Below, one piece after another: positions 41,923-50,848 of a stretch of DNA of 64,000 bases. Both the position numbers and the translations under genes were made by a program. Origin of the DNA: Jeongeupia sp. USM3. GTDB taxonomy: Bacteria > Pseudomonadota > Gammaproteobacteria > Burkholderiales > Chitinibacteraceae. The stretch is taken from contig NZ_CP017668.1 in assembly GCF_001808185.1 (NCBI RefSeq), forward strand, positions 62,001 to 126,000. Reading direction: 5' to 3'. Under the pieces are notes generated by a model. It did not search any database. It was not told the DNA's origin and saw only the letters and a program-made list of their open reading frames with translations. Position 1 is the stretch's first letter. Every line of letters starts with the position of its first letter.

Positions 41923-44484
41923 ATGACACGCAATGCCCGACAACCTGAACCGTCCATCCGCCGCTTGCGGCCGGTCAGCGCGGTGATTCTGCTGCTCTTT
42001 GCTGCCCCCGGCAGTTACGGCGCCGTGGCGATCGCCAGCGCCGCACCGCGCGAGGTTGAATTCAACGAGTCCTTTCTGCAACGCGGCGGCCGGTCGATCG
42101 ACATCAGCCGCTTCAACAAGGGCAGCGCCGCGCTGCCCGGCGATTACCGCGTCGGTCTCTACGTCAACGAGGTCTGGCAAGGGCAAGGCCGGGTCAGCCT
42201 GCGCGACATCGAAGCCGGCTCCGGCAATGTGCAGCCGTGCTTCGACCGCGACTTGCTGGCCCGGATCGGTGTCGATCTCGTCAAGCTCAGTCCGGAAGCC
42301 GTTGCGTGGCTGGATGCCGGCGCTGGCGCCTGCCTGACCCTTAGCGAGCTGGTGCCCGATGCGATCGCCACCTTCGATGTCGGCGAGCAGCGGCTGGACA
42401 TCAGCCTGCCCCAGGCCATGCTGAACAAGCAGGCGCGCGGTTATGTCGATCCGAAATACTGGGACGACGGGGTGCCGGCGGCAATGCTCAGATACAACGC
42501 CAACGTTTTCCGCTCCGAAAGCGGCAGTACGTCGTCGACGCAGAGCTATCTGGGCGTGAATGCGGGCCTGAATGCCGGCCCCTGGCGCTTGCGCTATAGC
42601 GGTAACCTGACGCACAACGACGAGACCGGCACCCGCTACCAGAACCTGCAGACCTATCTGCAACGCAGCATCGAGCCGATCAAGAGCCAGCTGACGCTGG
42701 GCGATGCGTATACCGATGGCAATGTGTTCGACAGCTTCGGCCTGCGCGGTGCCATGCTGGCCAGCGACGACCGGATGTACCCGGAGTCGATGCGCGGTTA
42801 TGCACCGACCGTGCGCGGCATTGCCAGTACCAATGCCAAGGTGCAGGTCCGCCAGAACGGCAACATCATCTACGAAACCAATGTTGCGCCGGGCGCGTTC
42901 GAGATCAACGACCTGTATCCGACCGGTTATGGCGGCAACCTCGACGTGATCGTGACCGAGGCCGACGGCAGTGTGCATGTTTCGACTGTGCCGTATGCGG
43001 CGCCGGTGAACGCACTGCGCCCGGGCATGAACAAGTACAGCTTCGGCATCGGCCAGTACCGCGATGACGGTATCCACCTCAAGCCCTTCGTATCGCAGGC
43101 GGCATTCCAGAGCGGCATCAGCAATCTGCTGACGGTGTACGGCGGCGCGATCTTCGCCAACAGCTATCTGTCCGGCGCGCTCGGGGTGGCACTGAACACC
43201 GACTATGGCGCATTTGGCTTCGATGCTACGCTGGCCAAGGCCGGCTTCGACAGCCTGCCGGACCGCGACGGCCAGAGCTTCCGGCTCAGTTACACCAAGC
43301 AGTTCGCCCCGACCAACACCAATATCGCGCTGGCGGCCTACCGCTACTCGACCAGCGGCTTCCTCAGCCTGGGCGACGCGATGCGCCTGCGCGACCTCGA
43401 TGATCGCGGCCTCGCCGCCAGCATGCCGGGTACGCAGCGTGGCCGGCTGCAGGCGACGATCAATCAGGCGCTGGGCGAGCGCTACGGCAGCCTTTACCTG
43501 AGCGGATCGGTGCAGGATTACTGGAACCGCAGCGGCACCGATACCCAGTACTCGGCTGGTTACAACAACAGCTACCGGAGAATCAACTACGGCCTGTCCG
43601 CCAACCGCCAGTACGACGTCAATACCGGCAAGTGGGACAACCGCTTCATGCTCAATATCGGCATTCCACTCGGGAGCGGCGCGCAGGTGCCGTATTCGAT
43701 GACGACCTACCAGCACGACAGCAGGGACGGCAGTAACAGCATTCAGGAGTCGATCTCGGGTGCGATCGGTGCCGATGGGGCTCTGACGTATGGCCTGAAC
43801 GCCGGCCGTAGCACCGGCAATGGCGGCAGCAACAGCGTCGGCGCCAATGTCGGCTATGCCGCACCGTTCGCGTCGCTCAGCGCCAGTGCCAGCCGCAGCA
43901 ACAGCTACACGCAAACCGGCGCCGGCTTGTCGGGGGGCATCGTTGCCTATCCAGGGGGGATTGCGTTCACCCCGAACCTGAGCGACACCATCGCCATCGT
44001 CGAGGCCGACGGGGCTGGGGGCGCGCGCGTCACCAACGCCAGCGGCCTGCGCATTGATGCGTGGGGGCACGCGGTTGTCTCGGGCCTGCGGCCGTTCGAG
44101 CGCAATGACATCGAAATCGACCCGAAGGGCCTGCCGATGAGCGTGCAGCTCAAGTCCACCCAGCAGGCAGCGGCGCCGACGGCCGGCGCCGTGGTCCGGG
44201 TCAGGTTCGAGACCGAAAGCGGTGGACGTGCGGTGGTGCTGCGGGCGCATCTCGGCGATGGCAAACCGCTGCCATTCGGTGCAGAGGTGTTCGATGGTGA
44301 AGGCCACAGCGTCGGGGTCGTGGCTCAAGCGAGCCGTATCGTTGCACACAAGATCGGCGCCGATACGGGGGAGCTGACGGTGAAGTGGGGGGGCGGTCAG
44401 CAGTGCAAACTCGGCTACCAGCTGCCGACGACGCTGGATGGCAAGGCAGCACCGTACTACCTGACCGATTCGGCGTGCATTTGA
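41923..44484 (+). CDS. Outer-membrane fimbrial usher (FimD/PapC family)
   Basis: 853 residues. After an export signal (about residues 20-40) comes the periplasmic N-domain (VEFNESFLQRGGRSIDISRF ... PGDYRVGLYVN), the 24-strand pore with a plug insertion, GAFEINDLYPTGYGGNLDV typical of ushers, and C-terminal domains ending with a Cys pair (QQCKLGYQLP ... DSACI). It recruits chaperone-subunit complexes and secretes the fibre. Length is normal for the family. No frameshift seen. Confidence 0.95.
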   Translation: MTRNARQPEPSIRRLRPVSAVILLLFAAPGSYGAVAIASAAPREVEFNESFLQRGGRSIDISRFNKGSAALPGDYRVGLYVNEVWQGQGRVSLRDIEAGSGNVQPCFDRDLLARIGVDLVKLSPEAVAWLDAGAGACLTLSELVPDAIATFDVGEQRLDISLPQAMLNKQARGYVDPKYWDDGVPAAMLRYNANVFRSESGSTSSTQSYLGVNAGLNAGPWRLRYSGNLTHNDETGTRYQNLQTYLQRSIEPIKSQLTLGDAYTDGNVFDSFGLRGAMLASDDRMYPESMRGYAPTVRGIASTNAKVQVRQNGNIIYETNVAPGAFEINDLYPTGYGGNLDVIVTEADGSVHVSTVPYAAPVNALRPGMNKYSFGIGQYRDDGIHLKPFVSQAAFQSGISNLLTVYGGAIFANSYLSGALGVALNTDYGAFGFDATLAKAGFDSLPDRDGQSFRLSYTKQFAPTNTNIALAAYRYSTSGFLSLGDAMRLRDLDDRGLAASMPGTQRGRLQATINQALGERYGSLYLSGSVQDYWNRSGTDTQYSAGYNNSYRRINYGLSANRQYDVNTGKWDNRFMLNIGIPLGSGAQVPYSMTTYQHDSRDGSNSIQESISGAIGADGALTYGLNAGRSTGNGGSNSVGANVGYAAPFASLSASASRSNSYTQTGAGLSGGIVAYPGGIAFTPNLSDTIAIVEADGAGGARVTNASGLRIDAWGHAVVSGLRPFERNDIEIDPKGLPMSVQLKSTQQAAAPTAGAVVRVRFETESGGRAVVLRAHLGDGKPLPFGAEVFDGEGHSVGVVAQASRIVAHKIGADTGELTVKWGGGQQCKLGYQLPTTLDGKAAPYYLTDSACI

Positions 44485-44574
44485 ATTGCGCTGCGTACCG
44501 AGTCCGGTTCGAGTGCAGGATGAAGCAGAATCATCTGGATGTCACGAATGCAACGAAACAAGAGGCTAATTATT

Positions 44575-45546
44575 ATGAGTGTGTGTATCACTGTTCCAAT
44601 AAAAAAAATAATCGTCCAGTTGTTTGTCGTGTTTGGGTTGCTTCCTATGGGCGCACAAGCTGCTTGTTCCTATATCGTCGGCGGGCCGGCAGTGATCAAT
44701 TTCCAGGTGCCGGACATGATCATGGTTCCGCGTGACTTACCGAATGGAACAACGCTTTACTCTTCTCCAATGCAGGATCCGCCATTTCAGGTCTCATTGA
44801 CATGCAGTACCGGTTATTACGGAGTTGTGAACAAGGCCGGATCCCAGTCTGCATTGGAGGAGGTGCTGTTTCCCATTGGATCGACCGGTGTGTCGTTTCG
44901 CTACAAATACTACAGCGGTACCGGCAATTATTTCTTAAAAAGATACGGCGTGCACGTATATCCACAGGGCGAGTCAACAGGGTTTGGTGGTACCAAGCAC
45001 GGGTTTGATCTGGTTAAAACCGGGCCTGTGGCTGCGGATGCATCGGTGCCCGGTGGCAGCATGGCGTCTTTTACCCTTAGTGACAATCTGGATGCTATCA
45101 CGCTTTCCCTCGGCAATTCGATCAATTTTGGCTCGCTGTCATGCACGACGCCCGATCCTGAGGTCAAACTTGGTTCGCATGTGCAGTCTGAATTCAAGAT
45201 CAGCAATGTTTCTTCTGAGGTTTCATTTGAAATTTCGCTAATTTTATGTCCGGCTGGCATGAATTTGATCAAGTATCAGATCGATGCGGTGACCAATGTC
45301 ATCGATTCGGGCAATTCGGTCGTGGCGCTTGACGCTGCGTCGACGGCAACGGGGCTTGGCGTACAGTTGCTCGATGATAGCAGCGTGCCGTTTCCGCTCG
45401 GCGTCGCCCGAACAATGGGCAGTTACAGCACAGCTACAGGTGGCAGCTACACGATTCCGCTGAAGGCGCGTTATTACAAGACCGCGGCCAATGTCGGGCC
45501 GGGCAGTGCCAATAGCTCGATGACTTTCACGATGACTTATCAATGA
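44575..45546 (+). CDS. Two-domain fimbrial tip adhesin
   Basis: 323 residues, last gene of the fimbrial operon. Signal peptide KKIIVQLFVVFGLLPMGAQA. An N-terminal domain of about 170 residues (ACSYIVGGPAVINFQ ...) is followed by a pilin-like domain ending SSMTFTMTYQ, the FimH-type arrangement; its receptor is unknown. AGAGG lies 9 nt before the ATG at 44575 (a further in-frame ATG is at 44539). The gene is visibly AT-richer than the usher and codon use differs, suggesting separate ancestry. An A8 run lies in the signal-peptide codons. Confidence 0.85.
   Translation: MSVCITVPIKKIIVQLFVVFGLLPMGAQAACSYIVGGPAVINFQVPDMIMVPRDLPNGTTLYSSPMQDPPFQVSLTCSTGYYGVVNKAGSQSALEEVLFPIGSTGVSFRYKYYSGTGNYFLKRYGVHVYPQGESTGFGGTKHGFDLVKTGPVAADASVPGGSMASFTLSDNLDAITLSLGNSINFGSLSCTTPDPEVKLGSHVQSEFKISNVSSEVSFEISLILCPAGMNLIKYQIDAVTNVIDSGNSVVALDAASTATGLGVQLLDDSSVPFPLGVARTMGSYSTATGGSYTIPLKARYYKTAANVGPGSANSSMTFTMTYQ
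44601..44608 (+). repeat. A8 homopolymer in adhesin signal peptide
   Basis: Eight consecutive A residues spanning codons 9-12 (Ile-Lys-Lys-Ile) of the adhesin. Gain or loss of one base would truncate the protein near its N-terminus. Seen directly; phase variation is inference. Confidence 0.8.
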
Positions 45547-45578
45547 CATCGCCGGATTCATGTGCTGTTCCTCTCTTG

Positions 45579-45602
45579 CGCCCTCTCCGCAGGGCGTTTT
45601 TT
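45579..45602 (+). terminator. Terminator of the fimbrial operon
   Basis: CGCCCT - CTCCGC - AGGGCG followed by six T residues, 33 bp after the adhesin stop. Confidence 0.92.
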
Positions 45603-45632
45603 GCGACATGGTGGCGAAGGGGACTGGCTTTT

Positions 45633-45661
45633 TAGGGTTTCGCCGATTAAGAATTTTCCGA
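45633..45661 (+). promoter_or_regulatory. Two RcsB-box-like elements upstream of kinase 2
   Basis: TAGGGTTTCGCCGA (45633-45646) and TAAGAATTTTCCGA (45648-45661), 15 bp apart. The second matches the E. coli RcsAB box TAAGAATATTCCTA at 12 of 14 positions. Both are 74-102 bp before the kinase-2 ATG. Confidence 0.6.
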
Positions 45662-45734
45662 ATGGCTGTCAGTATCGACAGCGTATCGGGCGCCGTGCTT
45701 GACGGCGTTCCGCATCCGCCTGCCGAAGCGATTC

Positions 45735-48700
45735 ATGATTCAGACCCTCACCGTATTTGCCAACCGCCATCCCCTCGCCAAGCGCTTGCTGCTGAGCAAG
45801 CGCAGAACGCTCTCGTCGAGCGTGCGGCAACTGCGTTCGCTGGTGTGGTGGCTGACGGCCATGGTGGCGTTGTGGGCGCTGGTGGTGTGCGGCCTGATCG
45901 CCAGGCAGCAGGTCCGGCGGGTCGTTGAAATGCAGGCCATCCGGTTTGCCCAGCAGAGCCAGGCGACGGCCGATCGGCTGGGGGCGATGCAGCGGCTGGT
46001 CGATCATGCCGAAGCGGAAATGGCGCAACTGGCGGATCAGGACGCGCCGTCGGCCGGCCTTTCGCAGCCCGGCGAGGCGGTGGCAGGGCGGTACCGTGAC
46101 GACCGGGCGCTGATCGTATCGGCCGCCGGCACCGTACTCCCCGAACGGACCGAGCTGGCCGCCTTGTCGGCACTGCTGGCTCACGGCTGGTACCTCAATG
46201 GCGGGCTGTACCAGTCGGCGCGCAACGCCTATGTCGTCGACCTGAAGTCGCCTGGCTTCCATCTGCTTCCACGCCGGCGTGGCGAGGCTCAGGCGCGGCT
46301 GACCGATTCGGCGTGGCACGCGCGTTATGTCTCGCAAGTGCTGGGCAGGTTCCGCCCGCCGGCGCTGCTGCGGCAGCTGTACGCCGATCCGGACGAGCCG
46401 GTTGTTCTGCCGCCGATGATTGATCCGATCAGCGGCAAGCAGGTGGTCAGCTACGTGAGGCTGGTGCAGCAACGCGGCAATCCGCTGGCGATCCTGGCAA
46501 TCGATGTCCCGACGTCGGCGTTGCTGCCCGATGGTGTGTTGCTGTCCGGTTTCACCATCGAGGCGCCGGGTACCGGCCCGATTTCGTCCACCCCGTCCGG
46601 GCCGGATTTCCGCCGTGTGGTCTCGGCGCGGCTTGCAGCGGTCCAGACGATGGCCGGAGCGAGTTGGATTTACCTGGGCGGCTGGCGCTGGGGGCTGCTG
46701 TTCCAGTACGGCATCGGTGACTGGCAGATGCGCGCCATGGTACCGGCAGCAGCGGTCTGGGCGCAGGCTTGCCCGACCTTGCTGCCATTGCTGGCGGCGA
46801 TGCTGGCAGGCGCCGTCATGCTGATCGGCTGGCTGCTCTGGCTGGACTGGCGCGTGCTGCGGCCAGGTTGTCGGCAGACGGGGCTGGTCCAGGACAGCGA
46901 AACGTACAACCGCGGCGTGGTACGGATTGCGCCGGTGGGCCTGATGACCGTCCGGCGTGAGGACGGCAAGATTCTCAAGGCCAACCAGACGGCGCGTGAA
47001 CTGATCTGCAAGGTGGATGCTGCCGAAATTCACCGGCTGATCGGCCGCTGCCAGCGCGTGGCACCGGTCCGCTCTGGCGACGATGCGCCCGTCCGGTTCG
47101 AGATCGAGATGAGTTGTCCCGGCGGGGGATCCCGTTTCGTCCAGGTCGGTTTCGTCACCAGCCCTTATCTGGGGTTGCCGGCGCTGCTGTTGATGCTGAG
47201 CGACTGCAGCGAGGCGAGAATGTCCGAAGCGCGGCTCAAGCAGGCGGTCGCCGAGGCCGCCGAGGCCAATCGCGCCAAATCGGCCTTTCTGGCGACGATG
47301 AGCCACGAGATCCGTACGCCGCTCAACGGCATGCTCGGCGGAATCGAACTGCTGGACATGACCCGGCTGGACATGCAGCAGCGTGATCGGCTCGAGGTGA
47401 TCAAGCGCTCGTCGCGCTCGCTGATCAACACGATCAACGATGTGCTCGATTTCAGCAAGATCGAGGCCGGCCAGATGGTGATCCGGCCGCAGCCTTGCAA
47501 TGTGGTCGACATCGTTGAAGGCGTGGCGCGCAACTTTACCGATTCGGCCCTGGCCAAGCGGATCGACCTGTATTGCACGATCGACCCGGTGCTGCGCAGC
47601 GATGTCGTGCTCGATGGGGTCCGGCTCGAGCAGGTTCTCGGCAATCTGGTCAGCAACGCGGTCAAGTTCACCGACAACGGCAAGGTGATGATCAGCGTGG
47701 CGGTGCCGGACGGCGAGTCGTCGTGGCTGGACATCAAGGTCGTCGATACCGGCATCGGCATTGCCGAGGAAGACCAGAAGCGGCTGTTCGCACCGTTCAT
47801 CCAGGCCGAGCAGTCGGATACCCGCCGTTACGGCGGCACGGGGCTGGGGCTGTCGATCTGCCGGCGCCTGCTGTCGCTGATGGGGGGGGAGATCCGCCTC
47901 GTCAGCGAGCCCGGCTTCGGCTCGTCGTTTCGCCTTACCGTGCCGTATGAGGAGGTCGTCGGTACGGCGAATGACAATTTTCCGATGCTGCTGCGCGGCG
48001 TGACGGTGAAGCTGGCGTTGTCGTCGCCGGAACTTCAGGGCGATCTGGCGCGCTGGTTGCGCTGGCACCACGCCCGTGTCATTGACAGCAGCGCGCCCGA
48101 GGGCGATGGAACGATCCTGGTGACCGACGCCCGTTTGCTTGCAGGCTATCCGAAGGCGGCGATTCTGCTCGGGCAGGGCGCCACCGGTCCACCCAAGGCC
48201 AAGGCGCGTTATGTCAGCTGGCTGAGTCGCGGTGCAATCGTTGACGCCGTGCTTCAGATCGCCGGCCGGGCACCGCAACGCGAGGAAAGGCCGGCGGCGC
48301 CGCTGCACCAGCTTGCCCGGCGGCAAAGGCGGATCCTGCTGGTCGAAGATCACCAGGTCAACCAGATCGTGATGCGCGGCCAGCTCGAATCGCTGGGGCA
48401 AGTCGTCGACGTCGTCGGCGACGGCATTGCCGCACTCGAACAGATTCACCAGGCCGACTACGACCTCGTCATCACCGACATCCAGATGCCGAAAATGGAC
48501 GGCTACACGCTGGCGCGTGCGTTGCGGGCGCAAGGCATCGGGCTGCCCATCGTCGCGATCAGCGCGAACGCCTATCGGGACGAACGCGAGCAGGCCAGTA
48601 GCGCCGGCGTCGACCAGTTCCTGACCAAGCCGGTGCAGATCAGCGCCTTGCGGACCTTGCTCGATACGCTGCTGCCGTCGGCACCGGCCGCGCCACCGGC

Positions 48701-49004
48701 ACCGAAGGCTGCCGGCCGCTTGTCTGCCGACGTGCTGGTCCGGACGCTGGAAGGTGATCTGGTGGTGCTGCAGGAGGCGTGGGCCAACGGCGATGCAACA
48801 CAGCTGCGCCAGCGGGCCCATGCGCTGGCCGGTGCGCTGGCGGTGATCGGTTACGACGTCGAGGGCGAGCATTGCCGTGCACTGGAAAAGGCGCTGGCCA
48901 CGACAAGCCTGGCCGACGTCGAGCCGGCTTGGCAGGAGCTGCAGGCAATGCTCGAGGATGTGCTGGCGCTGCTGCAGGTGGAGGCGGCAGACAGCGCCGC
49001 GTGA
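45735..49004 (+). CDS. Hybrid sensor kinase 2 (RcsC/BvgS-like phosphorelay)
   Basis: 1089 residues, same architecture as kinase 1: membrane helix 1 (LVWWLTAMVALWALVVCGLIA, about 36-56), periplasmic sensor of about 280 residues without a recognised fold, helix 2 (LLPLLAAMLAGAVMLIGWLLW), PAS-like segment, DHp with H524 (SHEIRTPLNGMLGG), ATPase (NLVSNAVKFTDNG, GTGLGLSICRRLL), receiver with D915 (VITDIQMPKMDGY) and HPt with H1029 (HALAGALA). The sensor regions of the two kinases look different, so they probably detect different cues. The RcsB-like gene 2 follows after 55 bp. Confidence 0.92.
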   Translation: MIQTLTVFANRHPLAKRLLLSKRRTLSSSVRQLRSLVWWLTAMVALWALVVCGLIARQQVRRVVEMQAIRFAQQSQATADRLGAMQRLVDHAEAEMAQLADQDAPSAGLSQPGEAVAGRYRDDRALIVSAAGTVLPERTELAALSALLAHGWYLNGGLYQSARNAYVVDLKSPGFHLLPRRRGEAQARLTDSAWHARYVSQVLGRFRPPALLRQLYADPDEPVVLPPMIDPISGKQVVSYVRLVQQRGNPLAILAIDVPTSALLPDGVLLSGFTIEAPGTGPISSTPSGPDFRRVVSARLAAVQTMAGASWIYLGGWRWGLLFQYGIGDWQMRAMVPAAAVWAQACPTLLPLLAAMLAGAVMLIGWLLWLDWRVLRPGCRQTGLVQDSETYNRGVVRIAPVGLMTVRREDGKILKANQTARELICKVDAAEIHRLIGRCQRVAPVRSGDDAPVRFEIEMSCPGGGSRFVQVGFVTSPYLGLPALLLMLSDCSEARMSEARLKQAVAEAAEANRAKSAFLATMSHEIRTPLNGMLGGIELLDMTRLDMQQRDRLEVIKRSSRSLINTINDVLDFSKIEAGQMVIRPQPCNVVDIVEGVARNFTDSALAKRIDLYCTIDPVLRSDVVLDGVRLEQVLGNLVSNAVKFTDNGKVMISVAVPDGESSWLDIKVVDTGIGIAEEDQKRLFAPFIQAEQSDTRRYGGTGLGLSICRRLLSLMGGEIRLVSEPGFGSSFRLTVPYEEVVGTANDNFPMLLRGVTVKLALSSPELQGDLARWLRWHHARVIDSSAPEGDGTILVTDARLLAGYPKAAILLGQGATGPPKAKARYVSWLSRGAIVDAVLQIAGRAPQREERPAAPLHQLARRQRRILLVEDHQVNQIVMRGQLESLGQVVDVVGDGIAALEQIHQADYDLVITDIQMPKMDGYTLARALRAQGIGLPIVAISANAYRDEREQASSAGVDQFLTKPVQISALRTLLDTLLPSAPAAPPAPKAAGRLSADVLVRTLEGDLVVLQEAWANGDATQLRQRAHALAGALAVIGYDVEGEHCRALEKALATTSLADVEPAWQELQAMLEDVLALLQVEAADSAA

Positions 49005-49059
49005 CAGTCCGGCCGGCGTCGGTCTGAACGATGAACCAGTTGTTAAAAAGGGGGAAATG

Positions 49060-49707
49060 ATGAACTTCAAGGTGGCCGTGATCGACGATCATCCGCTGAT
49101 CGTCCATGGGGTATGCCAGGCGCTGGCTGACATGACCGGGGTCGAGGTCTGCAGCGTGGTCGGTAATTCGAGTGTGCTGGCCGGGCTGATCGAGCGCGAA
49201 CGGCCGGAGCTGCTGATCTGTGATTTCTACATGCCGGGCGGTGCGCTTGGCGACGGGTTATCGCTGATCGCCTGGCTGCAGGCGCACCATCCGGCGCTGA
49301 AGCTCGTCATCCTGACGATGATGAGCAACCCGCCGCTGCTCGAAGGCATTCTGAACAGCGGTGTCCACGGGCTGCTGCTGAAAACCGGTGGGGACGGTGA
49401 AATCCGCTCGGCGGTGCAGGCGGTCGCGGCGGGGGGGCGGTACGTCGGCGAAGGTGTCTGGCAACTGCTGCAGGCGGCGCGGTTGTCGACCGGAGATTCG
49501 CCTGCCGACATCCTGAGTGCCAGGGAGCTGGAAGTGCTGCGTCTGTGTGTCAGCGGGCTCACGGTCTCGGAGATCGCGGCCTTGCTGCACCGAAGCGTCA
49601 AGACCATCAGCCACCAGAAGATCAGTGCGCAACAGAAGCTCGGCATCGCCAATCCGCGCGAGCTGTACGAGTACGCGCTGCATCACGGCATCCTGAACCG
49701 GCAGTGA
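49060..49707 (+). CDS. RcsB-like response regulator 2 (NarL/FixJ family)
   Basis: 215 residues. Receiver: D9-D10, D55 (ICDFYMPGGALGDGL), T86, K108. The LuxR-type HTH (ILSARELEVLRLCVSG ... HRSVKTISHQKISAQQKLGI) resembles RcsB and regulator 1. AAAAGGGGG precedes tandem ATGs at 49057 and 49060; spacing favours 49060. It is the paralogue of regulator 1 and presumably the output of kinase 2. Some heterodimerisation between the two regulators is possible, as E. coli RcsB does with partners. Confidence 0.92.
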   Translation: MNFKVAVIDDHPLIVHGVCQALADMTGVEVCSVVGNSSVLAGLIERERPELLICDFYMPGGALGDGLSLIAWLQAHHPALKLVILTMMSNPPLLEGILNSGVHGLLLKTGGDGEIRSAVQAVAAGGRYVGEGVWQLLQAARLSTGDSPADILSARELEVLRLCVSGLTVSEIAALLHRSVKTISHQKISAQQKLGIANPRELYEYALHHGILNRQ

Positions 49708-49751
49708 CCGCCGGGCCAGCGTGCCGATGGTGCCCGGCTGCGACCCGTCAA

Positions 49752-49791
49752 TTTAAGGATTGTCCGATGCGTCTTTAGGGATCGTCCGATG
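49752..49791 (+). promoter_or_regulatory. Direct repeat of RcsB-box-like elements upstream of EAL gene
   Basis: Two 18-bp units (49752-49769 and 49774-49791) matching at 16 of 18 bases and spaced 22 bp start to start, about two helical turns. Their 14-bp cores are TAAGGATTGTCCGA and TAGGGATCGTCCGA. They lie about 107 bp before the EAL start. Confidence 0.65.
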
Positions 49792-49897
49792 TCCTCGTCA
49801 TCGGCAATCGACGACGATGCCCTGCATCGAGTGGATCGGGGTTGGGAAAAACGTGCCGGTGGCGACGCCGCCCGGCCGGGCTTTCCGTAAACGGACA

Positions 49898-50848
49898 ATG
49901 AATCTTTCTTTAATGAGCAACCGGGTCGCGGCCCACTATGCCGGAGCCGGGCATGCCGGCATCGTTGGCAACAATGCGGCCGACCTGGGGGGGCTGTGCC
50001 GGCGCAAGCCGAAGTCCAGACTGTGTCCGTTCGAACGTGTTTGCAACGACCGGTGGAAGCGCTCGTCAACCGTTGTGGTAGACAGGCCGGACGAGGGTTT
50101 CGGTCGTGACGAACTGGTCACCGCGCTTGAGCGTGGCGAGCTGGTCGCGCACTTCCAGCCCAAACTTGATCTGCGTGAAGCCAGCCTGAGCGGCGTCGAA
50201 GCCCTGGTGCGCTGGCAGCATCCGCGCCTGGGGCTAGTGGGGCCGGATCGCTTCATCGATGCGATCAAGCGGCATGGCCTGCTGCCGCAACTGACCAGCA
50301 CCGTGCTGGCCCAGTCTTGCACGCAGGTACTCGCGTGGCGGCGGGCAGGCCGCAATTTGCAGGTGGCGATCAATGTCGAGTGGCCCAGCGTCGAGGATGG
50401 CAGCCTGCTGTCAGAGCTGAACCAGACCGTTGCCGCGTTCGGCCTGGTGCCGGAATGCCTGCAGGTCGAATTGTCCGAGCAGTCGCCGATCCGGGACAAG
50501 GCGGCGGCGCTGATGCAGATTCAGGCGATCCGTAAAGCCGGATACTCGGTGGCGATCGACGATTTCGGCATGGAGAACGCGTCGCTGCAACTGCTGCGCG
50601 AGCTGGAGTGCGACGTGGTCAAACTGGACCGCTCGCTGGTCCGGGGCATCGACCGGCACCCCCGCGCGGCCATGATGCTGGCCGGCCTGGTCCGGCTGGC
50701 CACGTCGCTGGGCGCCGAGATCGTCGCCGAGGGTGTGGAAACCGAGGACGAGCTCGGCTGCCTGCTCGAGAGCGGTTGCCATCAGATGCAGGGCTTCCTG
50801 TTCAGCCCGGCGCTGTCCGGCGCGGAGCTGAACCGGCGTTACTGCTGA
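49898..50848 (+). CDS. EAL-domain protein (predicted c-di-GMP phosphodiesterase)
   Basis: 316 residues. The first ~70 have no receiver or membrane domain and contain a Cys cluster (LCRRKPKSRLCPFERVC). The EAL domain (about 75-310) keeps the catalytic set: E in SGVEALVRWQHP, N in AINVEWPS, E in ELSEQSP, D-D in AIDDFG, K in VVKLDRSLV, E in AEGVETEDEL, Q in MQGFLFSP. Loop 6, normally DFGTGYSSL, reads DFGMENASL, which may alter metal binding or dimer signalling. No GGDEF domain. Last gene of the fimbrial regulatory set; its 3' end overlaps a convergent gene by 10 nt. Confidence 0.88.
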   Translation: MNLSLMSNRVAAHYAGAGHAGIVGNNAADLGGLCRRKPKSRLCPFERVCNDRWKRSSTVVVDRPDEGFGRDELVTALERGELVAHFQPKLDLREASLSGVEALVRWQHPRLGLVGPDRFIDAIKRHGLLPQLTSTVLAQSCTQVLAWRRAGRNLQVAINVEWPSVEDGSLLSELNQTVAAFGLVPECLQVELSEQSPIRDKAAALMQIQAIRKAGYSVAIDDFGMENASLQLLRELECDVVKLDRSLVRGIDRHPRAAMMLAGLVRLATSLGAEIVAEGVETEDELGCLLESGCHQMQGFLFSPALSGAELNRRYC

